Assembly (NCBI GenBank): GCA_041736705.1 | Contig: JBGSTC010000033.1 | Span: 1 to 64,000, forward strand | Direction: 5' to 3' | Origin: GWE2-51-13 sp041736705 | GTDB taxonomy: Bacteria; Bacillota_I; Bacilli_A; Erysipelotrichales; Erysipelotrichaceae | DNA: 64,000 nt | In this document: in pieces, positions 15,202 to 25,041 of the stretch | Layout of the letters: each line of letters begins with the position of its first letter | Position numbering within the stretch: the stretch's first letter is position 1 | Translations under genes and position numbers: made by a program | The notes under the pieces: generated by a model | Database searches by the model: none | The model's input: only the letters and a program-made list of their open reading frames with translations | Told to the model about the DNA's origin: nothing

Positions 15202-18200
15202 CTATTTCGCCAGTTTGGCTAAGCGGGTATACCGTTTCTTCGCATCGGATTCGGTCTTCGCGAGTAATTCTTCGGCGAATTCCGGATTCGTGTTGGGCAA
15301 TTGGTTGAAGCGCGTTTCATTCATGATGAAGTCGCGGAACTTCGTGAAATCGGGTTCTTTCGAATCGATCGACAGGGGTTGTTCCAAGGCCGGGTTGAAG
15401 CGGTACAGTGTCCAATATCCGCATTCGACGGCTTTCTTCTGGGTGGCTTGGTGGTTGGCCAATCCGCCTTTGATGCCGTGTTCGATACACGGGGAATAGG
15501 CGAGGATCAAGGACGGTCCTTTGTAGGCTTCGGCTTCTTTCAAGGCTTTGATCGTATGCATGCGGTTGGCACCCATCGCGATCGAGGCGACATAGACATG
15601 GCCGTACGCCATGGCGATCTGCCCCATATCCTTCTTGGCCGTCGCTTTTCCGCCCGCGGCGAACTTCGCGATGGAAGCCGCTTGGGAGGACTTGGAGGAT
15701 TGACCGCCGGTGTTGGAGTAGACTTCGGTATCGAGAACCAGGATGTTGACATCGAGGTCGTTGGCGATGACATGGTCCAATCCGCCGTATCCGATGTCAT
15801 AAGCCCATCCGTCGCCGCCGACGATCCAAACGGAATTGGAAACCAAATCGCGTTCGTAGGATTTCAGGGCTTGGACTTTCTTGCTGTCGCTGGCGTTGAT
15901 GCCTTCGACGATGGCTTTGACGTATTTGCGTTCTTCTTCGCGGTTGCCTTTGACGGCTAGGTATTGTTCGAAGAGGGCTTTCAATTCAGGCGTCGCTTCA
16001 TCCATGGCGTCAAGCATCAATTCGACGATGCGTTTCGCCTTGAAGTTCTGCGCGACTTTCATCCCGTAACCGAATTCGGCGTTGTCTTCAAACAAGGAGT
16101 TCGCCCACGAGATGCCTTCGCCGTTCTTATCGGTGACGAAGGGGGTCGACGGAGCGGATCCGCAATAGATGGACGTACAGCCGGTCGCATTGGCGATCAT
16201 CATGTCGCGTCCGAACAATTGGCTGACCAAACGGTAGTACGGCGTTTCGCCGCAACCCGCGCAGGAGCCGGAGACTTCGAAGTAAGGCATCAGGAATTGG
16301 CTTCCCTTGATCGAATCGGTCGGGAAGAATTCGGATTTATAGGAGGTTTTCTTGTAGATGTAGTCGGCCAACGGCGCTTCGAAGAGGCGCGTGTTGACGT
16401 CTTCCATGACGAGGGCTTTCTTTCCGCCCTTGCCCGGACATTCCGTGGCGCACAAGGAACAACCGACACAGCTGTCGGGTGCGACCTGGACGCGGAACTT
16501 CAGGTCGGCGACCTTGGGTCCCAGCGCCGGGATGGTTTCGAATTCCATCGGGGCATTGGCGATTTCCTGGTCGTTCAGCAAGAAGGTACGGATGGTGGCG
16601 TGCGGACATACGAAGGAACAGATGCCGCATTGGATACAGTTTTCCGGAATCCACTTGGGAACGACGGTCGCGATCGTGCGTTTTTCTTCAAACGCGACGT
16701 TGTTGCGGAAGGATCCGTCCAACAGACCGTGTTTGGTGAACGCGCTGACCGGCATATCATAGCCTTCCAAAGCGTTGATCGCCGAAACATGTTCGTCGAA
16801 GTATTCATCGCCCGTCGTACGACGGTCGCGGCTGACAGTCAACTCGGCCCATTCCGGTTTCACGGTGATCTGGACCAATCCGGCCTGGCCTTCGTTGATC
16901 GCTTTGATGTTGAGTTCGACGACTTCGTCGCCCTTCTTCGCATACGATTTCTTCGCAGCGTCCTTCATATAGGCCAACGCGTCCGCATAGGGCATGATGG
17001 CTTCGTTGAGGGCGAAGAACGAGGATTGCAAGATGGTGTTGGTGTGACGACCCATGCCGATTTCCTCGGCGATCTTGGTCGCGTCGATGACGAAGAACTT
17101 CGCATGCTTCTTCGCGAGTTGTTTCTTCACGCGGTTGGGCAGCATCTGTTCGATCGTTTCCGGATTGAAGGAGGTGTTCAACAAGAACGTTCCGCCCTTC
17201 TTCAAGTTGCGAAGCATGTCATAGCGGATCAGATAGGAATCCAAGGAACAGGAAATGAAGTCCGCGTTCTGGATATAGTAGGTCGAATGGATCGGCGACT
17301 TCCCGAAACGCAGGAACGAACGGGTCGCTCCGCCGGCTTTCTTCGAGTCGTAGGCGAAATACGCCTGGGAATACAGATCGGTATGGTCCCCGATGATCTT
17401 GATGGCGTTCTTGTTGGCGGAAACCGTTCCGTCGGAACCCAATCCATAGAACAAGCAGGAGGTATAGTTGTGTTGGATTTCGAAGTCTTCATCGACCGGC
17501 AACGATTTGAAGGTCACGTCGTCGACGATGGAGATGGTGAATCCGTCAAACGGGTTGTCTTGTTTCAGATGGTCGAAAACGGATTTGACATCGCGCGGTT
17601 GGGTATCCTTGCTGGATAGACCGTAGCGTCCGCCGACGATCGTCTTGACGTTCTTGTAACCGGCCAAAGCGGCATAGACATCCAGGAACAAGGGTTCGTG
17701 GGCGCCCATTTCTTTGGTACGGTCGAGGACGGCGATCGACGTCACCGTTTCAGGTAGGACGTCTTTCAGATGTTCGACCGAGAACGGACGGTACAGATGG
17801 ACTTTGACCATCCCGACCTTCTCACCCTTCGCATTCAACGCATCGATGACTTCCAACGCCGTTTCCGTGACGGAACCCATCGCGACGATCACACGGTCCG
17901 CATCCTTGGCCCCGTAATAGACAAACGGGGCATAGTGGCGGCCGGTCAGGGCGCTGATTTTTTCCATATAGTCGACGACGATCGGAAGAACCTTGGCATA
18001 GTGGCCGTTCTGCGCTTCGCGGGCTTGGAAATAGACGTCGTCGTTTTCGGCCCCCCCGCGCGTCACCGGATTGGTGTGCGGGTTCAGCGCATGGGCGCGG
18101 AACGCTTCCAGTTGATCCTGGTCGATCATCGCTTCGAGATCTTTATAGTCAAGGACTTCGATCTTCTGGATTTCGTGCGACGTACGGAAACCGTCGAAGA

Positions 18201-18708
18201 AGTGCAGCATCGGGACGCTCGCCTTGATCGCGGTCAAATGCGCGACACCCGCAAGGTCCATCGCTTCCTGGACGGAATGCGAAGCGATCATGGGGACGCC
18301 GGTCTGGCGAACCGCATAGATGTCCTGGTGGTCGCCGAAAATCGAGAGGGCGCGGGTTGCCAACGAACGTGCGGATACGTGGAGTACCCCCGGCAGCAAT
18401 TCCCCGACCCATTTGTAAATATTAGGAATCATCAGTAATAAACCTTGTGAAGCGGTGAAGGTCGAAGCGAGCGCCCCGCCTTGCAACGATCCGTGGACGG
18501 CGCCTGCGGCACCGGCTTCCGATTGCATCTCGACGACTTTCACAACAGCACCGAAGATGTTCTTGCGTCCTTGGGAAGCCCAAGCGTCGACCAATTCGGC
18601 CATCGTGGAAGAAGGCGTGATCGGATAGATCCCGGCGACTTCGGTGAAGGCGTAGGCAACATGCGCGGTAGCGGTATTGCCATCCATCGTCATAAATTTC
18701 TTAGCCAT
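15202..18708 (-). CDS. nifJ: Pyruvate:ferredoxin (flavodoxin) oxidoreductase
   Basis: A 1168-residue single-chain PFOR, which splits pyruvate and CoA to acetyl-CoA, CO2 and reduced ferredoxin. In order: the TPP pyrimidine-binding domain (GIYPITPSSTMAE, near 28-40), the CoA-contacting and gamma domains, a two-cluster ferredoxin domain (CIQCGICSFVCP and CVGCSLCATECP), a further cysteine pair CAGCGE, and the TPP/Mg domain (GGDGWAYDIGYGG; DTEVYSNTGGQSS). Length and order are those of anaerobic bacterial and protist enzymes. A strong TAGGAGGACA site precedes the ATG. With PPi-PFK and SUF genes nearby it implies anaerobic sugar fermentation. Confidence 0.97.
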   Translation of the reverse strand: MAKKFMTMDGNTATAHVAYAFTEVAGIYPITPSSTMAELVDAWASQGRKNIFGAVVKVVEMQSEAGAAGAVHGSLQGGALASTFTASQGLLLMIPNIYKWVGELLPGVLHVSARSLATRALSIFGDHQDIYAVRQTGVPMIASHSVQEAMDLAGVAHLTAIKASVPMLHFFDGFRTSHEIQKIEVLDYKDLEAMIDQDQLEAFRAHALNPHTNPVTRGGAENDDVYFQAREAQNGHYAKVLPIVVDYMEKISALTGRHYAPFVYYGAKDADRVIVAMGSVTETALEVIDALNAKGEKVGMVKVHLYRPFSVEHLKDVLPETVTSIAVLDRTKEMGAHEPLFLDVYAALAGYKNVKTIVGGRYGLSSKDTQPRDVKSVFDHLKQDNPFDGFTISIVDDVTFKSLPVDEDFEIQHNYTSCLFYGLGSDGTVSANKNAIKIIGDHTDLYSQAYFAYDSKKAGGATRSFLRFGKSPIHSTYYIQNADFISCSLDSYLIRYDMLRNLKKGGTFLLNTSFNPETIEQMLPNRVKKQLAKKHAKFFVIDATKIAEEIGMGRHTNTILQSSFFALNEAIMPYADALAYMKDAAKKSYAKKGDEVVELNIKAINEGQAGLVQITVKPEWAELTVSRDRRTTGDEYFDEHVSAINALEGYDMPVSAFTKHGLLDGSFRNNVAFEEKRTIATVVPKWIPENCIQCGICSFVCPHATIRTFLLNDQEIANAPMEFETIPALGPKVADLKFRVQVAPDSCVGCSLCATECPGKGGKKALVMEDVNTRLFEAPLADYIYKKTSYKSEFFPTDSIKGSQFLMPYFEVSGSCAGCGETPYYRLVSQLFGRDMMIANATGCTSIYCGSAPSTPFVTDKNGEGISWANSLFEDNAEFGYGMKVAQNFKAKRIVELMLDAMDEATPELKALFEQYLAVKGNREEERKYVKAIVEGINASDSKKVQALKSYERDLVSNSVWIVGGDGWAYDIGYGGLDHVIANDLDVNILVLDTEVYSNTGGQSSKSSQAASIAKFAAGGKATAKKDMGQIAMAYGHVYVASIAMGANRMHTIKALKEAEAYKGPSLILAYSPCIEHGIKGGLANHQATQKKAVECGYWTLYRFNPALEQPLSIDSKEPDFTKFRDFIMNETRFNQLPNTNPEFAEELLAKTESDAKKRYTRLAKLAK

Positions 18709-18742
18709 GGTTGTCCTCCTATTTGTTATCTTAACCTTATAT

Positions 18743-18771
18743 ATTATACTCTGATTGACTTTGATTTGTTA
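18743..18771 (-). promoter_or_regulatory. Likely promoter of the PFOR gene
   Basis: Minus-strand TATAAT (18748-18743) with only a weak -35 (TAACAA) at 17 bp. The short AT-rich leader leads directly to the ribosome site. Confidence 0.5.
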
Positions 18772-18805
18772 CCCTTTTTTGTGCAAGTTGTGTCAATCGG
18801 GCGTC

Positions 18806-18826
18806 AAAAAGCCCGTTTTCACGGGC
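18806..18826 (-). terminator. Terminator of the MATE gene
   Basis: Minus strand: GCCCGT GAAA ACGGGC TTTTT, with a GNRA loop. Confidence 0.85.
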
Positions 18827-18831
18827 GAAAT

Positions 18832-20235
18832 TCATACGATGATTTTTGTCCACTTCGCTTGCGCGAAACGGTATCGGCTGACGAAGAAGCGCAACGCCTG
18901 ATCCAGGACGACTCCGCTCCATGAACCCAGCAGGCCCAAACCCATCGAATAGGCCAGGAAATAGCTCAAGGCAGGACGCAGGATGGTGACGCTGATCATC
19001 GAAAGCATGGCGACGAACTTGACGTCGCCCGCTCCGCGTAATGAACCGACGGTAATGACCTGTGCGATCTGGAAAAGCACGATGACGCTTAAGATCAGAA
19101 GGATGTTCGCCCCCAACGCGATGATCTCGGGGTCGTTGGTGAAGAGATCCACCAAGAAGAAGCGCGATAATGAAATCCCGATCCCCAGTAGGATCGCGAT
19201 CAGCAGTCCGATCCGTTGGCTGACTTTCCCGTAAACGATCGCAAGATCGGGGCGGTTCGCCCCCAAGCTTTGTCCGACCAAGGCGGAACAGGCGATCGAC
19301 AGGCCGTCGCCCACCGAGAAGGTGATCGACATCACCTGCATACAGATGTTGTGGGTCGCGAAGGACATGGTCCCAAGGTTGGCGACCGACATGGCGTAAA
19401 GCATGAAGCCGATCCGGATGAAGATCTGTTCGACCAGAGCGGATGAGGAGATGTTCCATACGGAAGTCAATACGGGAAGTTCGATCCGCCAGTTACGGTC
19501 CGGTTTCAAGGTGAGGAAAGATCCCTTCTTCATGACGCTACGGAGTGCGAGGACCAAGGAAACGAAGTTCCCAAGCGCCGTCGCCACGGCCGCCCCCATG
19601 ACGCCCCATTGCGGGAAGATCCAGATCCCGTTGATCAAAAGCCAGTTGAACAAGATGTTCACCAAGTTCGCAGTGATGTTGGTGACCATCGAAATCTTCG
19701 TGTTCCCCGCCCCGCGTTGGGCGGCGGTGATCGTCAATCCGATGCCATAAAAGAATTGACCCACCATGATGATCTTGAAATAGACGACCGCGTTGGCAAG
19801 GTATTCCGGCGATGCACCGGCGAACGACAAGAAGGGTTTTGCGAAAGCGAACCCCAAGGTACAGGTAACCAGCGATAAAAGCATGCTTAACAGTAACGCG
19901 TTGCGTAAGACAAGGTTCGCCCCGACGACGTCGTTGGCGCCTTTGCGGCGTGCTACGATGACGGTCGTCCCGATGTTCAGCGCGATGATCAGACTCATCA
20001 ACAGGAACTTCGGTTGGGTCGCGATCCCGACGGATGCGATGGCACCCGATCCCAAGCTTCCGACCATGACCATGTCCGCGGCGCCGATGAGGGCGATCAA
20101 CACCGCTTCCATCGCACTTGGCCAAGCCATTTTGTAGGTACGTAAATAGACGTCTTTGGTTTTCGGGAGTTCCCCGTCACGGTGTTGGTGCGGCAGCAAG
20201 CCTTCGACCGTAAACCATTTCTTAAGTAAGTTCAT
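18832..20235 (-). CDS. MATE family efflux transporter
   Basis: About 467 residues and 12 hydrophobic helices in two similar halves; the N-half AAQRGAGNTKISM and C-half GSLRGAGDVKF repeats are the MATE hallmark. These pumps export drugs or metabolites in exchange for Na+ or H+. The ATG at 20235 has AGAGGTGA at good spacing; a GTG two codons earlier overlaps the site. It is a single-gene unit with its own terminator. Confidence 0.9.
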   Translation of the reverse strand: MNLLKKWFTVEGLLPHQHRDGELPKTKDVYLRTYKMAWPSAMEAVLIALIGAADMVMVGSLGSGAIASVGIATQPKFLLMSLIIALNIGTTVIVARRKGANDVVGANLVLRNALLLSMLLSLVTCTLGFAFAKPFLSFAGASPEYLANAVVYFKIIMVGQFFYGIGLTITAAQRGAGNTKISMVTNITANLVNILFNWLLINGIWIFPQWGVMGAAVATALGNFVSLVLALRSVMKKGSFLTLKPDRNWRIELPVLTSVWNISSSALVEQIFIRIGFMLYAMSVANLGTMSFATHNICMQVMSITFSVGDGLSIACSALVGQSLGANRPDLAIVYGKVSQRIGLLIAILLGIGISLSRFFLVDLFTNDPEIIALGANILLILSVIVLFQIAQVITVGSLRGAGDVKFVAMLSMISVTILRPALSYFLAYSMGLGLLGSWSGVVLDQALRFFVSRYRFAQAKWTKIIV

Positions 20236-20303
20236 GTTCACCTCTTCGACCGTCTAATTTTAACACGATTTTAACAATCACCCGATGAAAAAACGTACCA
20301 AAA

Positions 20304-20327
20304 GAAAAAGGCGGATGATTTCCACCT
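20304..20327 (-). terminator. Terminator of the methyltransferase operon
   Basis: Minus strand: AGGTGG, 7-base loop, CCGCCT, TTTTTC, with one G-T pair. It ends the M42-GDPD-methyltransferase unit. Confidence 0.75.
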
Positions 20328-20332
20328 CGGGA

Positions 20333-21529
20333 TTACTTTTCGTCGACCACTTGGAAGATGAAGAACTTCAGATAATAGGACTCGTCCGCCGACCATAGAA
20401 TCGGATGATCGGGAGCCTGCGTCCGGTATTCGACCTGGCGTAGGCGTTTCTTCGCATCGCGCGCCGCATCTTGGATGCATTTCGCAAACAGATCGGGCGT
20501 GATGAAGTGCGAACAGGAGCAGGTCGCCAGGAAGCCGCCGTCGCGGATGAGTTTCATCGCACGAAGGTTGATTTCCTTGTACCCTTTCATCGCGTTCTTC
20601 ACGGATGCGCGGGACTTGGTGAAAGCCGGCGGATCCAGGATGACCACGTCGAATTTCTTGCGGTTCTGTTCGAGTTTCGGTAAGAGTTCGAAGACATCGT
20701 CGACGATGAACTCGACTCGGTCTTCCAGATGGTTCAGTTTCGCGTTTTCGTCGGCTTGGTTGATCGCCACATCCGAAGCGTCGACACCCAGGACGGATTT
20801 CGCCCCGGCGATCCCCGCGTTCAAGGCGAAGGATCCGGTATGCGTGAAGCAATCCAAGACATCCGCGTCTTTACAGAACGCATGGATCGCCTTGCGGTTG
20901 AGCTTCTGGTCCAAAAAGAACCCGGTTTTCTGTCCTTCTTCCACGTCCACGATGTATTTCACGCCGTTCTCGACGATTTCGACTTTCGGATCAAACGTCT
21001 CCCCGATGCATCCTTTGACTCTTTCCAAGCCTTCCTGCATGCGCACTTTCGCATCGCTGCGTTCAAAGACGCCGCGGATCGGCATGCCGAGCTTGGCGCA
21101 CTCTTCCTTCAGCGTTTCGACGATCAGCAATTTGAAACGATCGATGCCCAACGCTAACGATTGGACGACCAGGACATCGTTGAACTTGTCGACGACCAAT
21201 CCAGGCAAGAAATCCGCTTCGCCGAAAATCAGGCGGCAACTGCTCATGTCGATGGTTTTCTGACGATAGTTGATCGCATTCACTACGCGTTGTTTTATGA
21301 AAAGATCGTCGATCGGCTGGTCGGCTTTGCGACTCAGCATCCTTACGATGATTTTGGATCCCGGATTGATGAAGCCCGTCCCTAATCCGAATCCGTTGGC
21401 GGCGAAAACGCGCACGAGATCCCCGGCGAGATATTCACCTTCGATGCGTTCGACTTCGTTATCGAAAATCCACGCCCCGCCAGAACTGACTAAGCGACCT
21501 TCACCTTTTTTTAAATGTACATTTGCCAT
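20333..21529 (-). CDS. 23S rRNA (cytosine-C5) methyltransferase, RlmI-like
   Basis: About 398 residues: an N-terminal PUA domain (1-75), a linker, and a class I SAM methyltransferase domain with DVLDCFTHTGSFALNAG (motif I), VDASDVAINQADENA (motif II) and VVILDPPAFTKSR (motif IV). This is the RlmI family that makes m5C in 23S rRNA. The ATG at 21529 follows GGAGG at ideal spacing; an ATG seven codons upstream lacks one. It lies 80 bases after the GDPD gene and is probably co-transcribed. Confidence 0.88.
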   Translation of the reverse strand: MANVHLKKGEGRLVSSGGAWIFDNEVERIEGEYLAGDLVRVFAANGFGLGTGFINPGSKIIVRMLSRKADQPIDDLFIKQRVVNAINYRQKTIDMSSCRLIFGEADFLPGLVVDKFNDVLVVQSLALGIDRFKLLIVETLKEECAKLGMPIRGVFERSDAKVRMQEGLERVKGCIGETFDPKVEIVENGVKYIVDVEEGQKTGFFLDQKLNRKAIHAFCKDADVLDCFTHTGSFALNAGIAGAKSVLGVDASDVAINQADENAKLNHLEDRVEFIVDDVFELLPKLEQNRKKFDVVILDPPAFTKSRASVKNAMKGYKEINLRAMKLIRDGGFLATCSCSHFITPDLFAKCIQDAARDAKKRLRQVEYRTQAPDHPILWSADESYYLKFFIFQVVDEK

Positions 21530-21609
21530 GGTATTCCTCCGACGATTCATTATCTCACACTTTGACCCACAAGCAAGGAAATTCGATGTTCATCGGGTTT
21601 TCCCTCGAT

Positions 21610-22410
21610 TTACGGTAGGTAATGTTCGAAGATGACGTTATCGCATTGTTTCTTGATTTTGTCCTGTCTACCTTTCGACCCGATCGCCCAAAGTGCGCCA
21701 AATGCACCGAACATGCGGTTCACCTGATACGTCGGACAATAGCGATAGCGGACATCGTAGCTTTGGTAGTCGGGACGAATGAGAAAATTCATAAGGGATA
21801 AACTCAGAATAACCCTGTTCTTGAACTTGATTTTCTTGTTTTTCATCGCATATTCGACGATGATCCCGCGTAGAATTGCCGGATGTTTCTTCTTCAATTC
21901 ATAGAGGACATAGGGATCAAAGGAACAGATCGAATAGTCCCCATGATATTCTGCAAGCAAACCGACGATGCGTTCTACAACCAAAGAAACACGCTTGGTC
22001 GATTTGATTTCGATCCATAACGGGACTTTCCCGTCCACGATCTTGAGTACTTCCGCGAAAGTCGGGATCGTCTCTTGGGTATCCTTTAATCGTAGTGGTC
22101 TGATCTCTTCGCTCTTCATTTTTTCAAGGATTCCGTCGACCCCGCACATCCGTTTCAACCCGTCGTCATGAAACACGAAAGGTACCAGATCCTCGCTGCA
22201 TTGGACATCCAATTCGATCGCGACTTGGTGGTCGATTGCGCTTTGAAACGCCCCCAGACTATTTTCGGGGATGCTTTGGTCTTTATTATATAGTCCGCGA
22301 TGCGCGACGGGGATCCGCATGAACCCAAGCGAGCGGACCCGCCTGGAATCGATCCGAACCAAATACACATAGACAAAAAGCAAGACACCGATCAAAATCG
22401 CCGTTTCCAT
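21610..22410 (-). CDS. Glycerophosphodiester phosphodiesterase
   Basis: A 266-residue GDPD with one N-terminal membrane helix (about 3-20). It hydrolyses glycerophosphodiesters to glycerol-3-phosphate and an alcohol. The metal/catalytic set is present: HRGLYNKDQSIPENSLGAF, IELDVQ, the second His in VFHDD, and IEIK. The anchor suggests work on lipid-derived substrates at the membrane. It begins one base after the M42 peptidase stop (TGA-C-ATG). Glycerophosphate released here could feed PlsY-based lipid synthesis. Confidence 0.92.
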   Translation of the reverse strand: METAILIGVLLFVYVYLVRIDSRRVRSLGFMRIPVAHRGLYNKDQSIPENSLGAFQSAIDHQVAIELDVQCSEDLVPFVFHDDGLKRMCGVDGILEKMKSEEIRPLRLKDTQETIPTFAEVLKIVDGKVPLWIEIKSTKRVSLVVERIVGLLAEYHGDYSICSFDPYVLYELKKKHPAILRGIIVEYAMKNKKIKFKNRVILSLSLMNFLIRPDYQSYDVRYRYCPTYQVNRMFGAFGALWAIGSKGRQDKIKKQCDNVIFEHYLP

Positions 22411-22411
22411 G

Positions 22412-23446
22412 TCAAGCCGGTTGTTTCATGTAGGCTAGCACCAAATCATGCGTCGCCTGCAGGGCATCCAGATGCGTCCTCTCCATCCCGTGGCTGGCGC
22501 CGACGCCCGGACCGATCAATGCGCCGCGCAGGTTGTTTCCCCCGCGCAAGGCCGCGCTGACATCGGATCCGTAGAACGGGTAGATATCCACGACGGCACG
22601 GATGTTTTCCTGCTTGGCCAGATTGGATAAATGGGTCGTCATCTCATAATCGTAGGGTCCGCTGGAATCCTTCGCACAGATCGAGACATCCCTTTCGGTA
22701 CAAGCCAGATCCAAACCGATGCACCCCATGTCGACCGCGATCATTTCCGTGATGTCCGGATTGACCCAGGAATTCCCGTGCCCCGTTTCTTCATAGACGG
22801 TGATGATGACCTCGGTGTTGAATCTCGGTTTGGTTTTCGTCGCCGACAATTCCTTCAAGACCCCAATCAAGACCGCGACGCTGGCTTTATCATCGAGGAA
22901 CCGCGACTTCACGAAGCCGGAGGATGTGACTTGGGTTTTCGTGTCGATCGCGATGAAATCCCCGTTGGCGATTCCTAATTTCTCCGTATCCGCCTTGCTG
23001 GCCACGACTTCATCCAGACGGATTTCCATCGTTTCTTCACTCCGCACGGAACTCCCCGCATCCTTGAACACATGCGAAGCGGGCGAATTGGAGAGGATCG
23101 TCCCGGTATAGGTTTTCCCTTGTCGCGTATGGATCGTGCAGTACTCCCCGTCCAAGGTCGCCATTTGCGGACCTCCGACCAAGGTGAACGCGAGGTTCCC
23201 GTTGCCTTTGATGGATCGGACCATCAAGCCCAGAGTATCGGTATGCGCGCAAAAGCCGATCGTCTTCGAGGCATCCAGCCCCTCGACGAAGATGCGAAGG
23301 TTCCCCTTCGGGCTGATTTCGGTTGGATAGCCGAACTTCTCTGCTTCCTCTTTTAGGAAACGGATGGCGGTGCTGGTATATCCGGTCGGGGACGGGATGT
23401 TGAGTAAGTCGACGAGGAACGTGGCGGTATAGGAAGTTGGTTTCAT
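22412..23446 (-). CDS. M42 family aminopeptidase
   Basis: About 344 residues. A cobalt/zinc aminopeptidase of the M42 (glutamyl/deblocking aminopeptidase) type. The metal residues appear in FCAHTDTLG, FLDDKAS, the Glu pair in YEETGHG, AVDMG and the final His of GASHGMERTH. These enzymes form large hollow complexes that trim peptides in the cytosol, which suits a cell with an Opp importer. The ATG at 23446 has AAGGAGAAA upstream; an in-frame ATG 11 codons earlier does not. First gene of the operon. Confidence 0.9.
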   Translation of the reverse strand: MKPTSYTATFLVDLLNIPSPTGYTSTAIRFLKEEAEKFGYPTEISPKGNLRIFVEGLDASKTIGFCAHTDTLGLMVRSIKGNGNLAFTLVGGPQMATLDGEYCTIHTRQGKTYTGTILSNSPASHVFKDAGSSVRSEETMEIRLDEVVASKADTEKLGIANGDFIAIDTKTQVTSSGFVKSRFLDDKASVAVLIGVLKELSATKTKPRFNTEVIITVYEETGHGNSWVNPDITEMIAVDMGCIGLDLACTERDVSICAKDSSGPYDYEMTTHLSNLAKQENIRAVVDIYPFYGSDVSAALRGGNNLRGALIGPGVGASHGMERTHLDALQATHDLVLAYMKQPA

Positions 23447-23520
23447 GGTTTCTCCTTGTGGATGCATTGTTTCATGCATGACGTGTTTTTGTGGATCAGG
23501 AATCCGATACTGATTCTTTT

Positions 23521-23549
23521 ATTATACCCACTGTGTTTTACTACGTCAT
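23521..23549 (-). promoter_or_regulatory. Promoter of the M42-GDPD-methyltransferase operon
   Basis: Minus-strand ATGACG, 17 bp, TATAAT, about 75 bases before the peptidase start. Confidence 0.65.
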
Positions 23550-23570
23550 TCCTTTTTCGGGTTTCAATCA

Positions 23571-23593
23571 AAAAAGACCGGGATTTCCGGTCT
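23571..23593 (-). terminator. Terminator of the alpha-galactoside operon
   Basis: Minus strand: AGACCGG AAAT CCCGGTCT TTTTT, starting five bases after the stop of the GT-B gene. Confidence 0.85.
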
Positions 23594-23598
23594 CTTGA

Positions 23599-25041
23599 CT
23601 ATTTCGACGCAAGCTCCACGACACGGTATGCCCCGTGATAGACTTGGTTACGATGGTTCTTGCGTATGCATTCGTTCATCATGGTAAGCAGGCTTGATTG
23701 ATCAAGCAAGCCTTCCATCATTTGGTTCGCCAGCTCGGGGGTTTCACATTCCAAGGTCCCGTCGCCGATTTCACTCGCATGGATCGCCCCCCAGGCTTCA
23801 TGTCCGCCGACCCGTTTCACGAAGAGTTTCGGGATCGGGTAGAAGGCCAGTTCGCTGGGTTTGGTGACCAGGATGTCGCTGGATCGTATCAATAGGTTGG
23901 TGGAGTAGACTGCCGCATAGATGTCTTGGTGGAAGAAAACATGGATGCCCTGTACCTCGTGTTCCAAGGCTTCACGTGCGAAGTTCTGCGTTTCTTCCCA
24001 TTGGTCGAAGTGCAAGACCGCGATGTCTTTGAGCCCAGGTACTTTCTGTGCCAAAATATCCCAGACGTTGCGGTGGTCCCCGATGTTGAGATAGAGCGAA
24101 ACCTTGTTCGATTTGACTTTATTCATCAACGATTGAATCATTTTCGCATAGAACTCACCCTGCGCCCCTGCGCCTCCAACGGTCATCAAGATGCGTTTTG
24201 AACTTCCGTTTTCGATGCGTTGCATGCGTCGTGCCGTATCTTCATCCAAATGTTCGACCAGTTCATGATCGATGTAATGGCCGGTATACACCAGATCGTC
24301 TTCCCCCATCGGTTGAAGGATCGATGATCCGGACATCCCCTTGAGTGTTTTATATCCGATATAGGACGACGGCGTTTGGACCGTATGGATGCTTCCTTCC
24401 GAGAGATGCAAAGCCATCGGCCAATTGTCGGGGATAGCGTTGACCACATGCGTCATTCCCGCATGGATCGCCGCCTGGGCCGGCCAGACATGGGTCGCCA
24501 CAAACGGGATATCTTTGGGAAGGTCGCGGTAGATCGGTGTCATCAGTTCAGCCATCTTCTGGTCGGAGGAATTGTAGCTCAGTTTCTTGAATCCCTCATA
24601 GTTCAAGGGTTCCCAATAGAAACGGTTAAACAAGGGATATTTCTGCGACCATCTCGACCCCATCGAATACAAGCCATTCAAATGGGCAATGATCTTCCCT
24701 CCGGTGGTTTCTTTAAGCGAGGGTAAATCGAACCAGTACGGGGTATACCCCATGGCACTGGCGCAGGATGCGATGGCCATGGAAATCCGATAGTGGCCAT
24801 AGCCCATACGGATGTTTCCGACGATCAAAGGTTTCGTTGACGAGATCGTCAGTTCTTTATCCGATGAAACCAGGTTCATCACGATGAAATAGGGATGCAG
24901 GACCGTGTTTTCGACTTCCGCGAGATGATAAACCGACAAACGGTCGTCCCCGAACTTCTTGGTCAGTTTCGCGGCGTTTTTCTCCGCTTTTTTGATGACG
25001 GAATCCGACATCGGGTTTTGATAGATCGTGGTATGTTTCAT
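23599..25041 (-). CDS. GT-B fold glycosyltransferase-like protein, unassigned
   Basis: 480 residues, no signal or membrane helix. A segment near residue 75-100 (GNIRMGYGHYRISMAIAS) resembles the nucleotide-lipid sensing loop of MGDG synthase and MurG-type (GT28) enzymes, and a later stretch (ILMTVGGAGAQGEFY, near 290-305) looks like the start of the second Rossmann domain. A sugar transfer role is plausible, but I do not recognise the family and no sugar donor can be named. Its ATG overlaps the alpha-galactosidase stop by 4 bases, so the two are translationally coupled. It may use a galactosyl product of the operon or make a surface glycan or lipid (inference). Confidence 0.6.
   Translation of the reverse strand: MKHTTIYQNPMSDSVIKKAEKNAAKLTKKFGDDRLSVYHLAEVENTVLHPYFIVMNLVSSDKELTISSTKPLIVGNIRMGYGHYRISMAIASCASAMGYTPYWFDLPSLKETTGGKIIAHLNGLYSMGSRWSQKYPLFNRFYWEPLNYEGFKKLSYNSSDQKMAELMTPIYRDLPKDIPFVATHVWPAQAAIHAGMTHVVNAIPDNWPMALHLSEGSIHTVQTPSSYIGYKTLKGMSGSSILQPMGEDDLVYTGHYIDHELVEHLDEDTARRMQRIENGSSKRILMTVGGAGAQGEFYAKMIQSLMNKVKSNKVSLYLNIGDHRNVWDILAQKVPGLKDIAVLHFDQWEETQNFAREALEHEVQGIHVFFHQDIYAAVYSTNLLIRSSDILVTKPSELAFYPIPKLFVKRVGGHEAWGAIHASEIGDGTLECETPELANQMMEGLLDQSSLLTMMNECIRKNHRNQVYHGAYRVVELASK

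Noticed and set aside
14126..15499. A long plus-strand open frame opposite the diglucosyl-type GT gene
   Set aside because: It mirrors the codon use of the real gene on the other strand and has no ribosome site or domain. The same applies to the long plus-strand frame at 15964-17619 opposite PFOR.
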